Positions 58,800 to 64,000 of a stretch of DNA of 64,000 nt are shown piece after piece. Within the stretch, counting starts at the first letter, position 1. Every line of letters starts with the position of its first letter. Both the position numbers and the translations under genes were made by a program. Under the pieces are notes generated by a model, which did no database searches, had not been told where the DNA came from, and saw nothing but the letters and a program-made list of their open reading frames with translations. This stretch comes from Phragmites australis (Eukaryota > Streptophyta > Magnoliopsida > Poales > Poaceae), in contig NC_084921.1 in assembly GCF_958298935.1 (NCBI RefSeq), positions 49,773,001-49,837,000 on the forward strand, given 5' to 3'.

Positions 58800-61383
58800 C
58801 AATTAGTACGATGAAGTGCGGTTCATGATCGAGGCCTGGACACCCTCGGCGATGCAAGAGTTATGGCTGGCGGAACTTGAAGCAGAAGGAGTGGTGCCAC
58901 CATGCAGTCTGGTTGAATGGAGGATGGCATCTGGTGAGAGATTCCCTTCCTGCAAAATCGAGCACGAGTTTGTAGTTTTTGAATTGTTCTTCCGTTGTGG
59001 ATTCAACATCCCACGTTCCAAATTTCTAATCAATGTGCTTGATCGATATCAAATTGAGCTTCATCACCTGAACCCCAACTCCGTCACCATGCTTAGTATT
59101 TTTGTCCATCTGTGTGAGGCTTTCCTTGGCATCGAGCCAAGTTTAAATCTTTTCGAGTACTTTTATAAACTGAAGAGGATTACAGAGAATAAATGTGTTG
59201 GGGTGTAGTTTCCAATTGAGGAATGGAATGAAGAATTCCTATATCTTGGTTCCCCTAACATCTTTCTTGTCGAAGGATTAGAAAAATCTTTGGTTTTATG
59301 TCTTCAATCCCGATTGAATTGGTTCTCCTTTAGTTTATAGAGGCATTTTCCCCATCCAAAATCTATCTTGGACACAAGAACACTGTGAGTCCGATCACAC
59401 CACCTATTAAGGCAATTTAACTTAATCGGGTGGCATGTGGCTAAAGATTTCATTAGCAAGAGATTGAGCTCCCTGAAGGCACAGACGCGCTTGGCTTGGA
59501 AATACAGTGGAGATGAGGATGCCTCCAGGGACGCGGCCGGATGTAAGGCTTAGTTAGCACTTTGCCCTTTTCTTTTTGCCATGACCTTCGAGCTTTGTTG
59601 AATAACATTTCTTCTCTTTTTCAGCCCTGTTTGCACAAGATGTCACTGCCTGGTTAAACAAGCTCTTCTCTACCGAAGCACCAGAATGTGGCATTCTACC
59701 TTATTCCCTTACGAATCTTCGACCAGATGTGAGGATTTTCTTAATGGAAAAGCAGGACCGATCATTGTCTATTTGATTTGACCTATTTGTATGACTGCAG
59801 GCCCTAGTCTTCCGCCAAGAGCACATCCTTTCGAGCGAGGTCTTTGATCTTGACAGCACTTCTTCTGCTAACGTTGTCGACAAGGGGAAAAGATCAACCA
59901 ATTAGGAGGCCGAGGGGTCTCTTTGACTGAAAAGATCATCCTTGTCTTCTCGCCAGCTACATGACCTGAACCCTCTCAAGCGCAACTGAAGGAGCCCATG
60001 GGTACTAAAATCAAAATTCCCATTACCTTCTTATTAATTTTCCTTTCAAATTATCAAGTGGATACTTGAATGCGTTCGATTTGGATGGGTGGCCTTTTGT
60101 TAGGGGACGGCGAGCGTACCCCCTCAATCACTTCCTCAAGCAACCACCACACTCGACGATTCGATCGAAAAGGTAACTCTTCTCGAGTTATCGACTTTCT
60201 CTCGATCATTCTACTAATGACGAATCTACGAGGGTGACTTTTTTAGGGGACGTTTGGCGCGTCCTCACAATCACCAACACGAGAGACCATCATGCCCGAT
60301 GACTTGACCAAAGAGGTCATTTCAATCGAATCATCGCTCTGTAATTGGTCATACTTTCACTTGATAAACTTAAGATAATAAATTTTTATCATCTTGTTCT
60401 TTACAGGCTACAGATGCCTTGGCTTTGCCTGGCCCATGTGTACCTCCTCCACCGACTCCGCTTGCCGGTCCAAGAATGAAGAAGGTGACCACCAAAAGGC
60501 CAAAGTCGAGCATCATTTGGCATTTCCCAATTTCGAAGAGGTTTGACCTGGGTCATAATCTCGACTGGCAGTTTTTTCTTTTCCTCTTCCCTTATTCTGT
60601 TGATTATAGACTATCGACAAAGGCGAAAACTCAAACTGTAAGCGTCCCGACCAGCCATCCAGGACTGACTTCCTCAGTTGACTCAGTTGCGGCTCCAACT
60701 CCTCAGATTAAAGATCCTGCCTCGAGCATGCTCGAAGAAGACTTGTAGCTCTAGGGAAATGAAACTTCAATATCGATCCCAACCAATGACCCAGGGGCAG
60801 CGATAAAGGTTCTTCTCCAAGTCACAAACGCTCAGGGAGCTGCTGTCGAGGCCAACCATCAAAAGAATCTTGAAGCCAATAGAGAGAAAATCGAACGTAA
60901 GTCTTTCCCCGATCACAAGTGCGTGATTCGATTATTGGGTGACTAACAAAAGTTATTTTTCGGTTTGCATTCTTCAGGCCTCTCCTATAACAGCAAGGAA
61001 AAACTTCTTTCTGATGCGGTGAAGAAAATCGACGATGATGCCAAATATCAGGAGAAACTCAGGAATCAAGTAAGGCCGCACGAGTCGAAAGGAAGGCCAT
61101 GAAGACTGAACAAGATGCTGCAGTTCTTGCTCTTCAAGAGCTAAAGGAGCAGACACTCGACCTCATGTCCCAATCAGCCTCTACAAGCACCGCGACATTG
61201 CTTGGTATCTTCATGAGTTACAATCCCACGCTCGATATCTCATTGGTGACAGTCTGGTTCAACTGTACTAGCGAGGAGGCAGCAAAGCTTGTTCAAAGAG
61301 TTCAGCCGATTGTCCCAGCCTTCATTGAGTTGTTAAGGCTCAACCTGCCTAATGATGATAGTGAGGGGAGTCCCTTGCACTGA
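58800..61383 (+). pseudogene. Antisense 'putative gypsy type transposon' ORF of the Tat-like element
   Basis: The first block at 58810-59206 reads YDEVRFMIEAWTPSAMQEL, then ELFFRCGFNIPRSKFLINVL and HHLNPNSVTMLSIFVHL. This matches the domain annotated in databases as putative gypsy type transposon (Transposase_28). Further blocks follow at 59640-59900, 60419-60748 and 61099-61383 (the last a coiled-coil type with QDAAVLALQELKEQ and ending SEGSPLH). Stops separate the blocks; some gaps could be introns. The ORF opposes pol. Its role is unknown, and it may be a degraded host-derived gene carried by these elements. Confidence 0.6.
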
Positions 61384-62049
61384 TGATCCATTTGGCTCTG
61401 ATACTTTAAAACATATTTTATGATATGAGATTGCTTGTAACAATACTACATCTTACTAGTCTATTATGCTTTTATTTGCTATTCCCTTGTCGATGAAATA
61501 GGATTAGCATAATTAGATGCAATAACTGATAGGTATGTGTTGTCATTATTCTCAAGACCATACGATTACACATCTGTCAACACTTGAAATCTTAACTAAA
61601 TAAGCCATTAGATACGCGGCCCTCGAATACTCAAGAAGATCATAATAATGAGGAAAAGACTAGCACAGAACTAGAAAAATAAAGAACATATCAAATTTTC
61701 TACAAACTTTTATCAACTTGCGCATTTAATTAGCATACAAACATGAACTCGATAGAGAGCACACGTGAGGCAGACTAGTACTTCAGAACCCTTTTGGCCG
61801 TTAGGCGTGAGATGTCTGACAATCTCTGTGCCATTATGCCTCCTGAGGTATAGTTGTTCGTCATTGACCCAACACATGTCTCTGTTGATTCTATTCAATG
61901 TGATCAACGCAGAGCCAGATAAAATTTTGCAAAAAAACATATAAAAGAAATATGGTCAAGGAATACCATAGTTGTTGTTGACTCTATGGTCGAGGAAGAA
62001 ATTACTCGATCGGAGAGTAGAAAAGGACATACATGTACCATTGATGACG
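61384..62049. other. Non-coding interval of the gypsy element
   Basis: AT-rich, no ORF with a recognised domain. It lies between the antisense ORF and the tandem-repeat block. Confidence 0.5.
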
Positions 62050-62482
62050 TGCAATGTTATAGCTCTTGACTATGTACTCGATGATGGAGTCGAACGAAGA
62101 GTAAAGCTCTAGCATCGAAAGTATGCGATGTAGCCCCGGACTCTCTGTTTGATGTGATAATCAAGACAGAGAGTAGAGCATATGCATCAATATATACTTG
62201 GTGTGGCCCCTGTCTTTTTGCTCAATGACTGAATTCGAGTGTAAAGTGGAACATAAACACTAACATTGTACGACATAGCTTTTGGTTCTTCAACTGATAT
62301 TATAACCACACGCAGAGCGAAACAGAAGCATAAAAAACATGATGTAGTCCCCGACTCTACACTCGATGTAATAATTGAGTGGAGAGCAAAGCGTAAACAT
62401 AAAAAATACATGATGTAGCTCCCGACTCAATGCTCGATGTTATAATCGGAACAAGTAGTAGAGCATGAGTATCAATGCACCA
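62050..62482 (-). repeat. About 70-bp tandem repeats of the Tat-like element
   Basis: Six units begin near 62052, 62127, 62200, 62272, 62341 and 62412, with spacings 69-75 bp. The unit is gatgtag(t/c)ccccgactct, then a -ctcgatgt(a/g)ataatcgag core, then gcataaacataaaa. Variation is higher in the middle units. Tat-group elements often carry such variable repeats near their antisense ORF. Confidence 0.75.
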
Positions 62483-62788
62483 TTCTCGATTGAACACTCG
62501 AGAGTGCAAGCCCCCGAGCGTTATGGTTTTAACTGCAATGTGGTTACCGAGTAAACTCGAACCATCAGGTAGGAGAGCATTAAAAACCCACTCCCATTTG
62601 TGCTCGTTTTCACCACAACCTTGATTTGACGTGTCGTAATGACCGCCCATCCCTCTTTGCAGAGACGAGACAAGCCATAACGCCATCATGACGTCTTGAC
62701 TTCCGTCGAACGTGCTATGCTCCTGAGGCAACGCCATCGTTTTGGATCTTGACGACTACGTTTACACAGTACGACCCGTTCCCCCCGC

Positions 62789-62797
62789 TATAAATAG
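62789..62797 (+). promoter_or_regulatory. TATA box of the antisense ORF at 62878
   Basis: The sequence gctataaatagagg lies 89 bp upstream of the ATG at 62878 and is the standard core-promoter form (tataaatag). This suggests the antisense frame has, or had, its own promoter. Confidence 0.65.
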
Positions 62798-62877
62798 AGG
62801 GGACTCGAAGCCATTTGTCTATCACCTCCTTTGTTTCCTTTGCTCATTGCCTCCTAGGACTCCTAGAGCTTGAAGCC

Positions 62878-63426
62878 ATGGCCTCCACTCCATCTTCGCC
62901 TCTTGATCCAATCCCAAAAGTTCTCTTCTCTAGGCCTCTTGCCATGGTCCCTCCTGAGGTCATCATCACTTCCTCTGATGACGAGGACTTGAGTGGCAGG
63001 CCTAGGAAGGAGAGGGAAGAAGTGCCCATCATAGATCATCGTCGTCCCCTTATTCAGTGCATTCGCTATTACAACAAGACCTATGCTTCAAGCCAAATGA
63101 CACAGCGCTCTGCACCGGAGAGGAATAAGGATGATGGTGATCTCGACTAGATCATCGATCAAGCCACCATCGAGGTCTTCGGTGGTGGAGCCCCCGAGTC
63201 ATCGCTGGCTAAGGAGGCGCGGTCGTCTTCCCCGTCGACAACCTCCAGATCGCCTTCGCGCCACGCAGAAGACCACTCGACATCACTAACACCGGCCAGT
63301 AGCTTCAATAGTGTCTTCGCCTCAGCCACTTTTCCTGATCCTTATGCTGGTCGGTGGCCGATTCCTGGAGTGATCAGCTGCCACCAGAGGGAGGAGTATA
63401 AAAGGTTCCTCGACTCGTGTGAATAA
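62878..63426 (+). CDS. Antisense ORF of the Tat-like element, unknown function (one in-frame stop)
   Basis: From the ATG at 62878 (MASTPSSPLDPIPKVLF) the frame runs to a TAG at 63148-63150, and, if that codon is read through, stays open to TAA at 63424-63426 (TFPDPYAGRWPIPGVISC, then REEYKRFLDSC). It has a Ser-Pro-rich N-terminal half and a short acidic/basic stretch (SSDDEDLSGRPRKEREE). I know no function. A TATA box lies 89 bp upstream. The single stop could be a mutation, or two short frames may be separate. Confidence 0.55.
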
Positions 63427-63601
63427 AGGTCCATACGCTTCCAAACTCTTGGAGGTTGTGAATCTTCATTATTTGCAAGAGCTAAGCGGATCCTTTCTGT
63501 CAATTTTGCACTAGCCACACGGATTAGAGGGAAAAAGAAAAATATGTAATCGAGTAGCTAACCAAATTAAATGTAATCGACTTACTTGTAACCTACCTTT
63601 T

Positions 63602-64000
63602 CTATGAATGAAACTTTCGGAGTTGATCGATGTTCCACGAGTGCTCGAGTATCTCGCCGTTTGGAGTAGATAGTTGTACTGATCCAAGTCGAGTGACTTC
63701 AACTAATATATAAGGTCCTTCCCACTTAAGTGATAACTTGTGGCACTGGGCATGTTTCTGCACCTTTCGTAGGACGAGGTCCCCAGTAACGAGTTTCCTG
63801 AGCTGGATTCTTTGGCTTTGATATCTACGCAACGCCCGCTGATACTTAGTTGCCCGAATAGATGCTTGATCTCAGTATTCCTCGACTAAATTTATGTTGT
63901 CCACTCGTAATTGCTCCTACCCTTCTTCAGAGTAACTTTCCACTCGAGGTGATCCGAACTGCAACTCAGTCGGGAGCACCGCTTCCGCTCCATAAACCAA
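63602..64000 (-). pseudogene. Gypsy integrase C-terminal segment (partial)
   Basis: Reading the minus strand: QLRKLVTGDLVLRKVQKHAQ and then SLKWEGPYILVEVTRLGSVQ, ending SWNIDQLRKFHS at 63602. This is the C-terminal strand-rich part of gypsy integrase, typically GDLVLRK then KWEGPY. The rest of pol is beyond the right edge of the window; upstream frames here have stops. Confidence 0.8.

Larger units (their letters stand above)
57560..64000 (-). mobile_element. Tat-like Ty3/gypsy retrotransposon, 3' part, runs off the window
   Basis: A minus-strand gypsy element: the pol integrase end at 63602-64000 continues past the right edge. Beyond it lie plus-strand (antisense) frames at 62878-63426 and 58800-61383, a tandem-repeat block at 62050-62482, and the 3' LTR at about 57560-58211. 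The order pol, repeats plus antisense ORF, LTR is characteristic of the Tat/Retand/Grande group of grasses. The LTR has a TATA-like box (catatataagg on the minus strand near 57921) and the string tagggtattac followed by cccgaacatgtata, typical of this group. Limits of the LTR are approximate. Confidence 0.7.

Noticed and set aside
1..64000. tRNA, rRNA or CRISPR arrays
   Set aside because: None recognised by eye. CRISPR is not expected in a plant nuclear region, and the regular repeats seen are tandem, without unique spacers. A tRNA scan was not possible here.

Overview
The window is nuclear DNA from a grass (Poaceae). The evidence is multi-exon genes with GT-AG introns, very GC-rich first exons, an intronless CYP94-type P450, and dense grass-type transposons: MULEs carrying a plant mobile domain (PMD), Ty1/copia, Tat-like Ty3/gypsy, a LINE, hAT elements and MITEs. 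The species cannot be named from sequence alone.

Layout. 0.8-6.2 kb (+): an intact-looking 10-exon nucleobase-ascorbate transporter of the NAT11/12 type. 7.3-9.9 kb (-): a 4-exon plant coiled-coil protein of unknown function. About 10.0-18.6 kb: a decayed MULE with transposase and PMD remnants, whose left inverted terminus lies about 100 bp upstream of that gene's start codon; a solo copia LTR (target duplication acgct) sits inside its PMD gene. 19.2-19.9 kb: a 0.66-kb hAT-like element. 20.0-28.6 kb: a copia element with two LTRs, containing a truncated second copia. 29.2-31.1 kb (-): BUD31, a splicing factor, intact, with a gypsy-type solo LTR and a small MITE in its long intron. 32.3-35.3 kb (+): a CSA/ERCC8 DNA-repair WD40 gene that looks like a pseudogene, with MITEs in two different exons plus frameshifts. 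36.2-39.6 kb (-): a 5'-truncated LINE. 39.8-40.2 kb: a copia fragment. 40.5-49.4 kb (-): scattered exons of a WD40/AT-hook (TFIIIC-subunit-like) gene carrying stop codons and split by a second PMD-MULE on the opposite strand. 51.9-53.4 kb (-): an intact single-exon CYP94 P450. 57.6-64.0 kb: the 3' part of a minus-strand Tat-like gypsy element with plus-strand (antisense) reading frames, one with its own TATA box, and a block of about 70-bp tandem repeats; it runs off the window.

The genes do not form an operon or cluster. Four loci look functional (NAT12-like, the coiled-coil gene, BUD31, CYP94) and two look broken (CSA and the WD40/AT-hook gene). The main story is layered transposon insertion into a gene-bearing region, with target-site duplications that order several events. 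No clearly new biological system was found. The most informative items are the broken CSA copy, the split WD40/AT-hook gene, the MULE at the coiled-coil gene's promoter, and the antisense gene with its own TATA box in the gypsy element.
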